Shown here: in pieces, positions 1-9,204 of the stretch
Layout: every line of letters begins with the position of its first letter
Position numbering within the stretch: the first letter of the stretch is position 1
Source of the DNA: Methanomassiliicoccus luminyensis B10
GTDB lineage: Archaea > Thermoplasmatota > Thermoplasmata > Methanomassiliicoccales > Methanomassiliicoccaceae
Reading direction: 5' to 3'
DNA: 64,000 nucleotides
Assembly: GCF_000308215.1 (NCBI RefSeq)
Contig: NZ_CAJE01000004.1
Span: forward strand, 62,001 to 126,000
Translations under genes and position numbers: made by a program
Notes under the pieces: model-generated
The model's database searches: none
What the model was told of the DNA's origin: nothing
The model's input: the letters and a program-made list of their open reading frames with translations, nothing else

Positions 1-1431
1 ATCGCTTTCTTCGCCATGACCGCCTCCACGTTCTCCTTCGTGCAGACGATGGGGCTGGTGCTGGGCATATCCATCGTCATCGCTCTGCTGGTGGCCCTGA
101 CCCTGGTGCCGGCGGTGCTCATGGTCGTAGGCAACCGCTTGTTCTGGCCCAATACCGGGGAGAGGTTCAAGCGCTTCGCGGCCAACATGATGGAGAAGAA
201 GAAGGCCGGCAACCACGGCTATTTCCATCGGGCCGCCACCTTCGCCACCGACCACGCCGTGGCGGTGCTCCTGGCCGCCGTCCTGGTGTCCGTACCGGCG
301 ACCTACATCTATCTGACCCAGGAGACCAGCTTCGACTTCATCGGGACGATGGGCGATCCGGAGAGCATCCAGGGCATGAACGCGATGACCGACGACTTCG
401 GCGCGGGCATGCTCATGCCCACGCAGATCGTGATCACCGGCGACACCCTGGTGTACGACCCCGATACCGGCACGTATAACGCCGTGTACCTGGACGCTAT
501 AGATAATATAACCACGGCCATCGCGGCGAACGATAATGTCCAGGAGGTCACCGGGATCACCCGCCCGTTCGGCGACCTGATCGATTACCGCGCGCTCCCG
601 ACGATGTCCACGGAGGAACGGGTCCAGTACATGGCCGGCATGAACCAGAGCCTCGGGAGCGATGGCAAGAGCGTCCTGCTGACCGTCGTCCTGAAGGAGC
701 AGCCTCAGAAGGCCAGCTCGGTGGACTTCATGCCGGTGCTCCGGCAGGAGCTTGCTGACGCCAAGGCCGCCGAGCCCGCCCTGGCCGACTCGACCGTTCT
801 GGTGGGAGGCTCCACCGCGGCCCTGTACGATACCAGCCTGGATACCTCGCAGCAGTTCACCAACATCCAGATAATCGTGCTCGTCGGCATATTCGTCGTG
901 CTGCTGATCGTGCTCGGCTCGGTGCTCCTGCCCCTGTTCGCGATAATCTCCATCGCCATGAGCATCTCCTGGGCATTCGCCATCACCTCGCTGGTGTTCG
1001 GTACCTGGCTCAGCCTGCCTATCCTGTGGATCGTCCCGCTGGTGCTCTTCGTGATGCTGATGGGCATAGGCATGGACTACAACGTGTTCATCCTCACCCG
1101 CATAAGGGAAGAGGTGCACAAGGGCAAGGACACCAAGACGGCAGTGGTGGACGCGGTCGACTGGACCGGCGGCATCATCACCGCTCTGGCGCTGATCATG
1201 GCGGGTACCTTCGGCTCTATCATGATCTCCAGCAACGCCATGCTCCAGGAGTTCGGGTTCGCCCTGGCCCTGGCGGTGCTCCTCGATGCCATGGTGGTCC
1301 GTACCTACATCGTGCCGGCGGCCCTCATGCTCATGGGCAAGTGGGCATGGTGGGCCCCCGGGCGCCTGCAGCGCGTGGGCCGCAAGGAGAAGATGGAGGC
1401 CAAGAGCGCGGAGCACGAAGAGAGCCAGTAA
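1..1431 (+). CDS. MMPL/RND-family exporter, C-terminal part (runs off the left edge)
   Basis: The frame is open from the first base, so the true start lies outside the window. About 475 residues remain. A first membrane bundle (FVQTMGLVLGISIV and on) is followed by a long extracytoplasmic domain, then a second bundle of about five helices carrying the GMDYNVF motif seen in MMPL/HAE3 transporters. These exporters move lipids or other hydrophobic compounds using the ion gradient; the substrate cannot be told. The C-terminal tail is short and charged, and the gene ends with TAA. The family assignment is sound; only the missing N-terminus limits it. Confidence 0.85.
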   Translation: MAFFAMTASTFSFVQTMGLVLGISIVIALLVALTLVPAVLMVVGNRLFWPNTGERFKRFAANMMEKKKAGNHGYFHRAATFATDHAVAVLLAAVLVSVPATYIYLTQETSFDFIGTMGDPESIQGMNAMTDDFGAGMLMPTQIVITGDTLVYDPDTGTYNAVYLDAIDNITTAIAANDNVQEVTGITRPFGDLIDYRALPTMSTEERVQYMAGMNQSLGSDGKSVLLTVVLKEQPQKASSVDFMPVLRQELADAKAAEPALADSTVLVGGSTAALYDTSLDTSQQFTNIQIIVLVGIFVVLLIVLGSVLLPLFAIISIAMSISWAFAITSLVFGTWLSLPILWIVPLVLFVMLMGIGMDYNVFILTRIREEVHKGKDTKTAVVDAVDWTGGIITALALIMAGTFGSIMISSNAMLQEFGFALALAVLLDAMVVRTYIVPAALMLMGKWAWWAPGRLQRVGRKEKMEAKSAEHEESQ

Positions 1432-1480
1432 ACCCTTTTCAATCCCCCTCTTTCCCATATTCTTTATTTTGCAACCATGG

Positions 1481-2059
1481 TCATCTGGCAGGCCTGTAGC
1501 TCAATAGGACGTTGCCCGACGCGAACCTGCGCACATCCACCAGCTCCAGGTCGAGCTCGCTCCCCAGACCTTTGAATATGGGGGTGCCGGCCCCCAGTAC
1601 GACAGGGTCCACCATGAACCTGAACTCGTCGATCAACCCTTCCTTTATGAACGACAAGGCAAGATCGGACCCGCCCACCCATATGCCCTTTCCTGGCTGC
1701 TCCTTCAGTAGCCTTATCTCCTCTGGGTCGAGATCATGGACGAGCGTGACGTTCTTCCAGTTCTCCTTCTCCTCCACTTCCTTGAGGGTCCGGGAGAACA
1801 CCACCTTGTTGGCGTTGTTCATCAGGCGGGCGATCTCCCGGTCGTCTTTCGACGCAGCAGGGTCCTCGGCGACCTTGGGCCAGGAAGACTCCATGAGCTG
1901 ATAGGTCCTCCGCCCGAACATGATGATGTCCGCTTCCCCGAACTGCTCGATGGCGAACCTGTTGAACTCGTCGTCAACGCGGTGCCAGGAAATATCATGC
2001 CCCGGCCCCTCGAAGTAGCCGTCCAGGCTCAGCGTCATGAACATGTACACCTTTCTCAT
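1481..2059 (-). CDS. Dihydrofolate-reductase-fold protein (RibD C-terminal/YyaP type)
   Basis: 192 residues, typical for the YyaP/YwjB branch of the RibD C-terminal family. Family signatures are the N-terminal VYMFMTLSLDGYFEGPG, the FGRRTYQLM segment and a C-terminal GGSDLALSF followed by VDPVVLGAG. Members bind NADPH and are presumed reductases, but most have no known substrate. It lies tail-to-tail with the MMPL gene. ATG start, TGA stop. No catalytic claim beyond the fold is justified. Confidence 0.8.
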   Translation of the reverse strand: MRKVYMFMTLSLDGYFEGPGHDISWHRVDDEFNRFAIEQFGEADIIMFGRRTYQLMESSWPKVAEDPAASKDDREIARLMNNANKVVFSRTLKEVEEKENWKNVTLVHDLDPEEIRLLKEQPGKGIWVGGSDLALSFIKEGLIDEFRFMVDPVVLGAGTPIFKGLGSELDLELVDVRRFASGNVLLSYRPAR

Positions 2060-2144
2060 GGCCTTCTACACCCATCTCTGCTCTTTGCGTAGATAAGGCC
2101 TTGCCGTTCCATGGGGGACGGGGCCGGACCGGGACGATGCGTCG

Positions 2145-2912
2145 TCACTTCACGATCATGGAGGCGATGTAGTCGTAGTCCCGGGGTGCGCCGGTGCTCC
2201 CCGGGTCCTTCACCACCGCCTCGGCCTTCCTGCCGGAGTTCTCCGCGGCGAGCCAGAGGTGGCACATGGCGATCCCGGCGTCGATGGCCTTCAGGCGCTG
2301 GGGAGGGATGAGGCCTCCTCTGCCGGCATAGACATGGATGGCATCCCCGGTGCGGGTGAAGTACCAGGTCTGCTTGTTCACCGCCGAGGGCGCCAGGCGC
2401 ACCGCCTCCAGCAGCTCGTCCTCCCCGCTGATGTTGGTAATGCTGGTCAGCGGGTTCCGCTTGAACTCGGAGACGCTGTTGCGGAAAAGCTCCTCGGCCG
2501 GCCTCCCGAACGCCAGCAGGATGACGAACTCCAGGCCGTCCGCTCCCTTGAACTCCTTAGTGGGCCTCGGACCGCCCTGCCAGCAGCTCCCTATGTTGAG
2601 CGTGGGGAGGAACAGGTCCACCTGCTGCAACAGGAACCCCGCGTTGGCGAGGTAGCCATCCTTCTCCTCGGAGTATATTGCCAGATAGTGGGGCGCGTTC
2701 ACCTTGAAGATGCCCTTGACCTCATCGGCGCCCATGAACTTGAGCTCGGTGCGTATCTCTGGGAACAGAGGCCTTAGAGTAGTAAGGAACGTCCTTATCT
2801 TTTGCAGGGCCGCCTCATCCAGGGGAGCGGCCTCGAACTTCCTTACCGATTTTCGCTTGAAAATGATCGGATAGACATCTTCACCGTTTATCGCTCTCAC
2901 CTGGTCTCCCAA
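2145..2912 (-). CDS. Nitroreductase-family protein
   Basis: About 255 residues. RKSVRKFEAAPL near the N-terminus is the standard FMN-nitroreductase opening, and the C-terminal half (RLAPSAVNKQTWYF, then AIDAGIAMCHLWLAAE) fits the TM1586-like two-lobed subgroup that binds FMN. The substrate is unknown. The start is uncertain: the longest frame begins with TTG at 2912, while an in-frame GTG at 2900 lies close to where a TATA-like element at about 2925-2930 would place the transcript start, so a leaderless GTG start is possible. Confidence 0.75.
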   Translation of the reverse strand: MGDQVRAINGEDVYPIIFKRKSVRKFEAAPLDEAALQKIRTFLTTLRPLFPEIRTELKFMGADEVKGIFKVNAPHYLAIYSEEKDGYLANAGFLLQQVDLFLPTLNIGSCWQGGPRPTKEFKGADGLEFVILLAFGRPAEELFRNSVSEFKRNPLTSITNISGEDELLEAVRLAPSAVNKQTWYFTRTGDAIHVYAGRGGLIPPQRLKAIDAGIAMCHLWLAAENSGRKAEAVVKDPGSTGAPRDYDYIASMIVK

Positions 2913-2979
2913 TCGTTCTCGGTATAGTTATACCTAGATGCCGCCGGAACGCCACTGACATCCAGCCTGCGGCATGTGC

Positions 2980-4395
2980 TCAGAAGTGGAACGACTCCCT
3001 GCCCCACCGCGCGTCGATGCGGCGGTAGAACAGGACGCTCCCGGCGAGCAATGCTATGCAGATGGCCACTATCAGCAAGCCCATGGCCAGGGGGTTCCCT
3101 GGGTACTCGAAGGACAGGATCACCAGCGCGCACAGGGGAGGGATGCACATCAGCGCGAACCTGGACAGGACGCGGGGATCGAACAGGTAGCTGTTGGTCC
3201 TCAGCCCGGTGAGGTAGGCGGTCCCGCACACCGTGAACGCGGTGGTGGAGTAGCCCACCAATAATGCCATCGGCAGCAGGGCCAGCTCGTCCCTGGCCAC
3301 TCCCAGGCCGATCAGGAACGCGGTCGACAGGGCCAGGGCGAACAAGGATAGCATGATCATCTTGGTGCGGACCATCTCCGAGACCTTCACCGGCAGCACC
3401 TCCAGGAACGCCGGCGCGTCTAGCATGTTCAGCCACCCGTAGATGGACACGCTGAAGAAGCCTATCATGGCAGAATAGAAGATCAGGTTGATGGGGATGG
3501 GGACCTGCATCATCTCCTCCACGAACCAGAATATCACCGCCAAAAGCAGCAGCGGGCCGACGTACGCCCCCATCACCGGCCCCAGGGTGCGGCTGCGCTT
3601 CAGGTCGATCCAGTCCTTCGCCGCCAGGGACCTCGCGCTCCCGGCGAACGCGAACTTCCGGTCCGCCTCCAGGACCTCTGGCTCGAACTGCTTGGAGGCC
3701 TTGCCGAAGCGGACCTCCAGGGTCATTATGGCGATCGCGGAGAGCGCCACGACGGCCGCGGTCGAGAGCAGCAGGTACCACGGGTCGGCGGTCCTCTGCA
3801 GCATGAGCGACGGCAAGAGGTAGCGGAGCGGGAACAGGTCCCATATGTAGGCGGTGAGCAGCAGCACCCCCGCGCCGCCGAGCAGCGCCAGGAAGGCGTT
3901 CTTCCAGCGTACGTACACCGACGACAGCGCGAAGGAGAGGGATATGCCCAGCAGGAAGGAGAGCGTGGCGGTCAGCAGGAGGAACAGCACGCTCACGGCT
4001 CTGAACCCGGTGACCGGAATGCTGAGGGCGATCCCGCCGACGAGCGGCGCCACGCTGTACAGCAGGTAGTAGATGATGTCCTTCACGTAGAACGCCGCGA
4101 AGATGGTGCGGAAGCTGACCGGCAGCAGCGTCGGGGTCCCGAGCAGAAGGGACACCTCCCCGAACCTCCGGTTGGCGATGCGGTCGCCGAACAGGGCGAA
4201 GCTGCCGACCGAGAGACCATAGGCGAACATCAGGAGGTGCAGGATGACATATATCTCGTCCATCGAGGTCGACCGCAGCAGCTGCGGCGACGCCAGGGAA
4301 ATGAGCAGAGAGAAGACCAAGATCATGAGAGGGAACATCAGGAACTGCACCTTCCCGATCATTCCCGCGTTGAGCCTGAGCTCCTCTGACATCAT
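2980..4395 (-). CDS. ABC-2 type exporter, membrane subunit
   Basis: About 471 residues with roughly a dozen hydrophobic segments, for example LMFPLMILVFSLLISL and LLLLTATLSFLLGISL. The shape is that of large archaeal ABC-2 permeases. It begins with MMSEELRLNAG, 35 nt after the ATPase gene ends, and the two are one operon. The long open frame continuing upstream is a shadow of the ATPase gene, so I take the double ATG at 4395/4392 as the start. Probable role: export of a drug, lipid or other small molecule. The substrate is not visible from sequence. Confidence 0.8.
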   Translation of the reverse strand: MMSEELRLNAGMIGKVQFLMFPLMILVFSLLISLASPQLLRSTSMDEIYVILHLLMFAYGLSVGSFALFGDRIANRRFGEVSLLLGTPTLLPVSFRTIFAAFYVKDIIYYLLYSVAPLVGGIALSIPVTGFRAVSVLFLLLTATLSFLLGISLSFALSSVYVRWKNAFLALLGGAGVLLLTAYIWDLFPLRYLLPSLMLQRTADPWYLLLSTAAVVALSAIAIMTLEVRFGKASKQFEPEVLEADRKFAFAGSARSLAAKDWIDLKRSRTLGPVMGAYVGPLLLLAVIFWFVEEMMQVPIPINLIFYSAMIGFFSVSIYGWLNMLDAPAFLEVLPVKVSEMVRTKMIMLSLFALALSTAFLIGLGVARDELALLPMALLVGYSTTAFTVCGTAYLTGLRTNSYLFDPRVLSRFALMCIPPLCALVILSFEYPGNPLAMGLLIVAICIALLAGSVLFYRRIDARWGRESFHF

Positions 4396-4430
4396 CAGCC
4401 GGACCAGGCGCAGATGCCGACCCAGAGCGT

Positions 4431-5159
4431 TCACGCCTTGCCGGCCTCCTCGTCGGTGAGGCGCAGGAACGCGGAGTCCAGGGCCTCCCCGGGCCGGACT
4501 ATCTCGCCCATCTTTCCCGCGGCGATCAGGCGGCCCCGCGACATGATGCCGACCCGGGTGCACATCTTCTCCGCGATCTCCAGGAGGTGGGTGCACATGA
4601 ACGCCGTGCCGCCTCTCTCGATGTAGGCATGGATGTGCTCCCTGAACAGCTTCTGGTACTTGGGGTCGAGGCCGGAGAACGGCTCGTCCAGGAACACCAG
4701 CGGCGGCTCGTGGATGAGCGCGGCGGCGAACATGAGCTTTTGCCTGGTCCCCTTCGACAGGTCCTTGCACGGGACCTTCTCGTAGCTCTCCATATCCAGC
4801 ATGCCGATCCACCTCTCGGTCCGCTCCTCGATGTCGTCGATGCCTCGGACCAGGCCGATGAAGTGAAGGTACTCCCGGCCGGTCAGGAAGGAGGGGGGCG
4901 ATTCGACCTCGGGCAGTATGCCGATGCGCCGCTTGACCTCCATGGGGTCCGCGGCGGGATCGACGCCGAGGACCGTGCACTTCCCGGAGCTGGGCTCCAG
5001 CTGCCCGGTGAGGATCTTGAGCAAGGTGCTTTTCCCCGCGCCGTTCGCCCCGAGGAGCCCGAACAGCTCACCCTTCCCGATGGTGAAGGAAACGTCGTTC
5101 ACAGCGGTGATGTCCCCGAAGCTCCGCACCAGGGAATCGGCCTTGATGATATCGGACAT
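4431..5159 (-). CDS. ABC transporter ATP-binding subunit
   Basis: 242 residues with a complete nucleotide-binding domain: Walker A GANGAGKST, signature LSKGTRQKL, Walker B LVFLDEPFSGLDP and a switch histidine in CTHLLE. This is the DrrA/CcmA-type ATPase that pairs with ABC-2 permeases, here encoded directly downstream at 2980-4395. ATG start; a TATA-like AT-rich stretch lies at about 5190-5205. It powers the exporter. No substrate-binding protein is present, consistent with export. Confidence 0.9.
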   Translation of the reverse strand: MSDIIKADSLVRSFGDITAVNDVSFTIGKGELFGLLGANGAGKSTLLKILTGQLEPSSGKCTVLGVDPAADPMEVKRRIGILPEVESPPSFLTGREYLHFIGLVRGIDDIEERTERWIGMLDMESYEKVPCKDLSKGTRQKLMFAAALIHEPPLVFLDEPFSGLDPKYQKLFREHIHAYIERGGTAFMCTHLLEIAEKMCTRVGIMSRGRLIAAGKMGEIVRPGEALDSAFLRLTDEEAGKA

Positions 5160-5496
5160 GGAACCGGGCGGGCAACCGATTAGGTGTCAATATAGGTTTC
5201 TAGATAATATTGCGCGGTCGAGACCATGCTGGGGCCAGGGATGCGGGGGCAATGTTCGCTGACCACTATCGAGATGCCGTCAGCTGGTGGCTTCCTGACC
5301 GCCCGAAGGGCCCCGCCCCCGGCCCTCCGTCGCCCTAATTCAGGGTGGACCAAGCTTTATCTATAGCTAATGAGAGTGCCCTCCCCCGTCAGCGGGGGAT
5401 GGGAAATTCTTCGAGCATGCGCACAGGTGGGCGACGGTACGTAGCTACAATGCCCGTGAGCTTAACGCCTTTCATCTGGTCGTTCTGCTGGGCATA
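5160..5496. promoter_or_regulatory. Divergent intergenic region with leader hairpin
   Basis: This gap separates the ABC operon (minus) from the MFS gene (plus). A TATA-like CTTTATCTATAGC at about 5353-5365 points toward the MFS gene. The predicted transcript would begin near a perfect hairpin CCCCCG-TCAG-CGGGGG at 5383-5398. From about 5374 onward the MFS frame is open but contains no ATG, GTG or TTG before 5497. I see no RNA gene. Confidence 0.4.
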
Positions 5497-6660
5497 GTGT
5501 CGCTGTTCACCGACATGGCCGGGGACGGCTACTACAGCATCGTCGGCCCATACCTGGGTTCCATAGGAGCGACCGCCTCGGCCATCGCCATCGTAGTGGG
5601 CCTGGGCGGGCTGGTGGCTTACGCCCCCCGCCTGGCCTCGGGATGGTACTGCGATGCCACCGGAAGATATTGGAGCATATATCTGGCCGGCCTGGTCATC
5701 AATCTCCTGGCCATTCCGCTGCTCGCCCTGGCGGGCCACTGGGGGCTGGCGTTCGGCCTCATCCTCTTTGAGAGAGTGGGCAAGGCCCTGAGGGCCCCGG
5801 CCAGGGATGCTATCATTTCTCACGCCGCCAAGGGGGTGGGCGGCGCCGGCAGGGCGTTCGGCCTGCATGAGGCTATGAGCGACATCGGTTCCATGGCCGG
5901 CCCCATCGTCATCGCCCTCATGCTGCAGTCGGAGATGGGCTTTTCCGCTGCCATCGGGATATTGATAGTTCCAGCGTTAATGGCGATAGCGATACTCCTG
6001 CTCACGATGCGCTGGTACCCCCACCCCATGAGCATGGAGGCGCCCTGCCCCTGCGAGAAGGGGGCGAGGACGAAGCTTCCCCGCCTGTTCTGGATCTACC
6101 TGCTGGCATCGGGCCTGCTGGCGGCCTCGTTCATCGACTTCCCCCTGATATCGTACCACATGAGCGCGGTGGACCACCTCCCGGAGTTCTGGATACCGGT
6201 CCTGTTCGCCACGGCCATGGGCGTCGACGCCCTCAGCGCCCTGATCTTCGGCCACCTCTACGATCTGGTGGGCATGAAGGCGCTGGCGATGGTGTTCGCC
6301 CTCTCCGCCCTGTTCGTCCCCTTGGTCTTCGGGACCGACCGCGTTCTGATGGTCGCCGGAGTGGTGCTGTGGGGAGTGGGAATGGGCGCCATAGAATCGA
6401 TCCTGCGCGGCGCGGTGTGCGAGCTGGTGCCCATGGAGCGCCGGGGCGCCGGCTACGGCATATACTCGACCGGCTACGGGGTGCTCTGGTTCGCCGGCAA
6501 CTTCGCCATCGGCCTGCTGTATGTCATCAGCATCCCCCTGATGATCTCCGCCTCCGTGGCCCTTCAGTTGGTATCGGTCTCGCTGTTCATCTACATCCAG
6601 CGGAGGATGGAACATCAGCCTGGTACGGGGCCGAACCCCGCTCCGGGGAGCGGCGGCTGA
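5497..6660 (+). CDS. Major facilitator superfamily transporter
   Basis: 387 residues from GTG with about 11 hydrophobic segments. The loop between helices 2 and 3 carries a weak MFS motif A (RLASGWYCDATGRY), and KALRAPARDAII resembles MFS proteins of unknown substrate. The start is doubtful: residues encoded just upstream (HLVVLLGI, then the GTG-coded position) complete the first membrane helix, yet no standard start codon exists upstream in frame. Either an unusual start codon is used or an indel separates this frame from ATG codons at 5417 or 5450. Transporter identity is firm, substrate unknown. Confidence 0.75.
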   Translation: MSLFTDMAGDGYYSIVGPYLGSIGATASAIAIVVGLGGLVAYAPRLASGWYCDATGRYWSIYLAGLVINLLAIPLLALAGHWGLAFGLILFERVGKALRAPARDAIISHAAKGVGGAGRAFGLHEAMSDIGSMAGPIVIALMLQSEMGFSAAIGILIVPALMAIAILLLTMRWYPHPMSMEAPCPCEKGARTKLPRLFWIYLLASGLLAASFIDFPLISYHMSAVDHLPEFWIPVLFATAMGVDALSALIFGHLYDLVGMKALAMVFALSALFVPLVFGTDRVLMVAGVVLWGVGMGAIESILRGAVCELVPMERRGAGYGIYSTGYGVLWFAGNFAIGLLYVISIPLMISASVALQLVSVSLFIYIQRRMEHQPGTGPNPAPGSGG

Positions 6661-6734
6661 GGTCGTTCTATCTTTGAGCGATGACTGCGACAACGTTCAA
6701 ATAGCATATGCATGTACCCTGAGAAAGTACCACG

Positions 6735-6760
6735 GTCGTACTATCTGCTCGTAGTACGAC
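6735..6760. promoter_or_regulatory. Perfect inverted repeat, probable MarR operator
   Basis: GTCGTACTA (6735-6743) and TAGTACGAC (6752-6760) are perfect inverted arms with an 8-base spacer. The repeat lies between a TATA-like AATAGCATAT (about 6700-6710) and the ATG of the MarR gene, where a bound repressor would block transcription. This arrangement is typical of MarR self-regulation; binding by this protein is inferred. Confidence 0.65.
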
Positions 6761-6776
6761 ATGCAATGGCCGTGAC

Positions 6777-7238
6777 ATGATGGACGAGACAACGAGGGAC
6801 GGGCGCATTGACAGCATCGCGGAGGCGATGATAATGGCCACGCCGCTGTTCAAGAAGAGGATGGCCAAGCTTTGGGTCTGTCCGAGCGGCTCCTCGACCT
6901 ACGTGTCCACGATCTGGGTCCTCCTGACGCTCAAGAGGAGGGGACCGCTACCGCTGACCGCCGTCGCCCAGGAGCTGGGATATTCCAAGCAGAACCTCAC
7001 CACCATCGCCGACCGCCTGCAAAAGGCGGGGCTGGTGGAGAGGAGGCCCAACGATGCGGACAGGCGCGTGGTCAACGCGGCCATCACCGAAGCGGGGGTA
7101 CAGTTCCTCAGGGAGAGCAAGAAGAGGGCCATGAGCGCCTTCAAGGAGGACATCTCCCGCCTCGACGAGGGGGACATCGACGACCTCTATCGGTCGTTCG
7201 AAACGGTAAAACGCATACTTTCGAAACTGGACGGATGA
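6777..7238 (+). CDS. MarR-family transcriptional regulator
   Basis: 153 residues with a winged helix in the middle (AVAQELGYSKQNLTTIADRLQKAGLVERRPNDADRR) holding the usual MarR recognition helix and DxR wing, between helical dimerisation ends. Two ATG codons in tandem (6777, 6780) make the start uncertain by one residue. A palindrome sits in its promoter and a 14-helix drug pump starts 35 nt after it ends, so it most likely represses its own operon and is released by a toxic ligand. Confidence 0.85.
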   Translation: MMDETTRDGRIDSIAEAMIMATPLFKKRMAKLWVCPSGSSTYVSTIWVLLTLKRRGPLPLTAVAQELGYSKQNLTTIADRLQKAGLVERRPNDADRRVVNAAITEAGVQFLRESKKRAMSAFKEDISRLDEGDIDDLYRSFETVKRILSKLDG

Positions 7239-7272
7239 GCTGTCCACGCACGGTCGATACGATCACAGTCTG

Positions 7273-8754
7273 GTGAACAATATGGTCAATAAGTTAAAAG
7301 GGATGGGCTACGGGGGAGTAGTGCTCTCGGTCACCACCATCGGGGTGCTGATATCGTCCATCCAGGGCTCCGCCCTTCTGATTATCCTTCCGGAAATGAT
7401 GCAAGCGCTGAACATGGACCTGCTGACCATCATGTGGGTCCTGATGGTATACCTCCTCATCCTCACCGCGATGGTGCCGGTGTTCGGCCGCCTGGCTGAT
7501 ATGTTCGGTCGAAAGAGATTATATGTCCTGGGGTTCGCGGTGTTCACCATCGGCTCGCTGCTGTGCGGCCTCTCCCAGCCGCAGTTCAGAGGTGTGGACC
7601 TCATAATCTACAGGATCGTACAGGCCATGGGCGGCGCCCTGCTCACCGCCAACGGTCCCGCGATGATCGCCGATGCCTTTGATGCCCGTCACCTCGGCTT
7701 CGGCCTCGGGGTCAATATGGTCGCCGGAGGCGCCGGCCTGGTGCTCGGCCCCCTGGTGGGCGGCGCCCTGGCCCCGTTCGGCTGGGAATGGATCTTCCTG
7801 ATCAACGTCCCCATCGGAATAGTCGGCACGCTGTGGGCCCTGCACCGCCTCCGGGAACCGGTGCTCCTGCCCAAGGGGCAGAGCTTCGACTGGCTCGGCA
7901 GCGGGGTGTTCCTCGCCGGCCTGGTGGCGATCCTGCTGGGGCTGTCGTTCGTGGCCTTCCCTGCGGTGGACCAGGCGATGATCATCGCCCTGTTCGTCTT
8001 CGGGGCGCTGGGAATGGTGGCGTTCATCGCCGTGGAGAGGAAGGCCAAGTACCCCATGATGGACCTCAATCTGTTCAAGAACCGGGAGTTCGCCATGGGC
8101 AACGCCACCATGTTCCTTAACAGCCTGGCCAGGGGGGCGGTGCTGTTCCTCCTGATCTTCTTCCTGCAGGGGCCGTACGAACAGGACCCCCTGACCGCGG
8201 GCATCAGCCTGATCCCGTTCGGCATAACCTTCGTGGTGATGGGGCCGATATCCGGAAGGCTTTCCGACCGCTACGGGCCGCGCCCGTTCATCATCGCCGG
8301 CCTTGCGCTGTCGGCCCTCGCCCTCCTGGGGTTCGCCACCATCGACCACAACACCCCGTTCTGGCTCCTGGCCACGTACATGGCCATGATGGGCATCGGG
8401 GGCGGCCTGTTCGCCTCGCCCAACAGCAGCTCGGTCATGAACACGGTTAGGCCGGAGAAGAGGGGCATCGCCGCCGGCACCAGGTCCATGCTGATGAACA
8501 TCGGATCGATGTTCAGCCTGGCCCTGGCGTTCCCGCTGGTGATGACCGACCTTCCCATGGACGACCTGATGAACCTGTTCCTGTACGGCGGCGGCATAAG
8601 CCCTGGTGCCCTGGCCATATTCGAGAGCGGGCTGCACATGGCGTTCCTGCTGTTCATGGCGACCTCCGTTCTGGCGGTGGCCATGGCGCTGGTCAAGGCC
8701 AAGCCGAGGCAGATGAAGTTCCGAGAGAACGGCGGGGAGCCCTCGGTCGAATAA
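7273..8754 (+). CDS. MFS multidrug exporter, DHA2 (14-helix) type
   Basis: 493 residues, the usual length for DHA2 drug:proton antiporters. About 14 hydrophobic segments are visible, with motif A as GRLADMFGRKRLY after helix 2 and the antiporter motif C region as GAGLVLGPLVGG in helix 5. Start is GTG at 7273; an in-frame ATG lies three codons later (7282). No strong ribosome site is seen. It follows the MarR regulator directly and is probably induced together with it. Confidence 0.85.
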   Translation: MNNMVNKLKGMGYGGVVLSVTTIGVLISSIQGSALLIILPEMMQALNMDLLTIMWVLMVYLLILTAMVPVFGRLADMFGRKRLYVLGFAVFTIGSLLCGLSQPQFRGVDLIIYRIVQAMGGALLTANGPAMIADAFDARHLGFGLGVNMVAGGAGLVLGPLVGGALAPFGWEWIFLINVPIGIVGTLWALHRLREPVLLPKGQSFDWLGSGVFLAGLVAILLGLSFVAFPAVDQAMIIALFVFGALGMVAFIAVERKAKYPMMDLNLFKNREFAMGNATMFLNSLARGAVLFLLIFFLQGPYEQDPLTAGISLIPFGITFVVMGPISGRLSDRYGPRPFIIAGLALSALALLGFATIDHNTPFWLLATYMAMMGIGGGLFASPNSSSVMNTVRPEKRGIAAGTRSMLMNIGSMFSLALAFPLVMTDLPMDDLMNLFLYGGGISPGALAIFESGLHMAFLLFMATSVLAVAMALVKAKPRQMKFRENGGEPSVE

Positions 8755-8799
8755 GCGCCTCAGGCAGGCGGGGCCGGGCCCCGCCTAAAACTTATTTTT

Positions 8800-9183
8800 T
8801 TAGTATGAGCACAATTCCTTCTCTATTAATGCCGAAGCGATTTGAAATGCTTCAATCCTGCGGATAGCAAGAGTATGCTGAGAAGTGCCCTCTCTAAACT
8901 TGGGTCTCACTTTCTCGATCTTTTGAATGAACAATGGTAAGGCCTGTAGAGCTTTCTCCAATTCTTCTTTTGAATGATTGTTTGAATGATCCTCATTTAA
9001 TGCTTTTGCAATCATTGAGGAAGCTATATAGAATACTTTGAGATTTTGCGAAACCATGGCCATCTGCGAAGCGCGTGGAGGTCGCTTTTGAGATAGTGTT
9101 CCACTTATTTTCTCGTTTTTGCGTATTTGTGACAATATTGCTTTTTGTGCTGCTTCCAATTCTGTTGTTGTGAACTCGCTCAT
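8800..9183 (-). CDS. AT-rich orphan protein, function unknown
   Basis: 127 residues, mostly helical and charged, with no motif I recognise. The gene is conspicuously AT-rich compared with its GC-rich neighbours, which suggests recent acquisition. It has its own likely promoter: TTATAAAAC on the minus strand (9208-9217), about 25-35 nt before the ATG. It begins MSEFTTTELEAAQKAIL and ends with TAA. No mobile-element genes flank it. I can say only that it looks expressed and foreign in composition. Confidence 0.55.
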   Translation of the reverse strand: MSEFTTTELEAAQKAILSQIRKNEKISGTLSQKRPPRASQMAMVSQNLKVFYIASSMIAKALNEDHSNNHSKEELEKALQALPLFIQKIEKVRPKFREGTSQHTLAIRRIEAFQIASALIEKELCSY

Positions 9184-9204
9184 GCGATTTCATCCAGTTA
9201 ATGT

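Noticed and set aside
4396-4980. 195-codon N-terminal extension of the ABC-2 permease
   Set aside because: It lies wholly within the ATPase gene in another frame and is arginine-rich, with no membrane or domain features.
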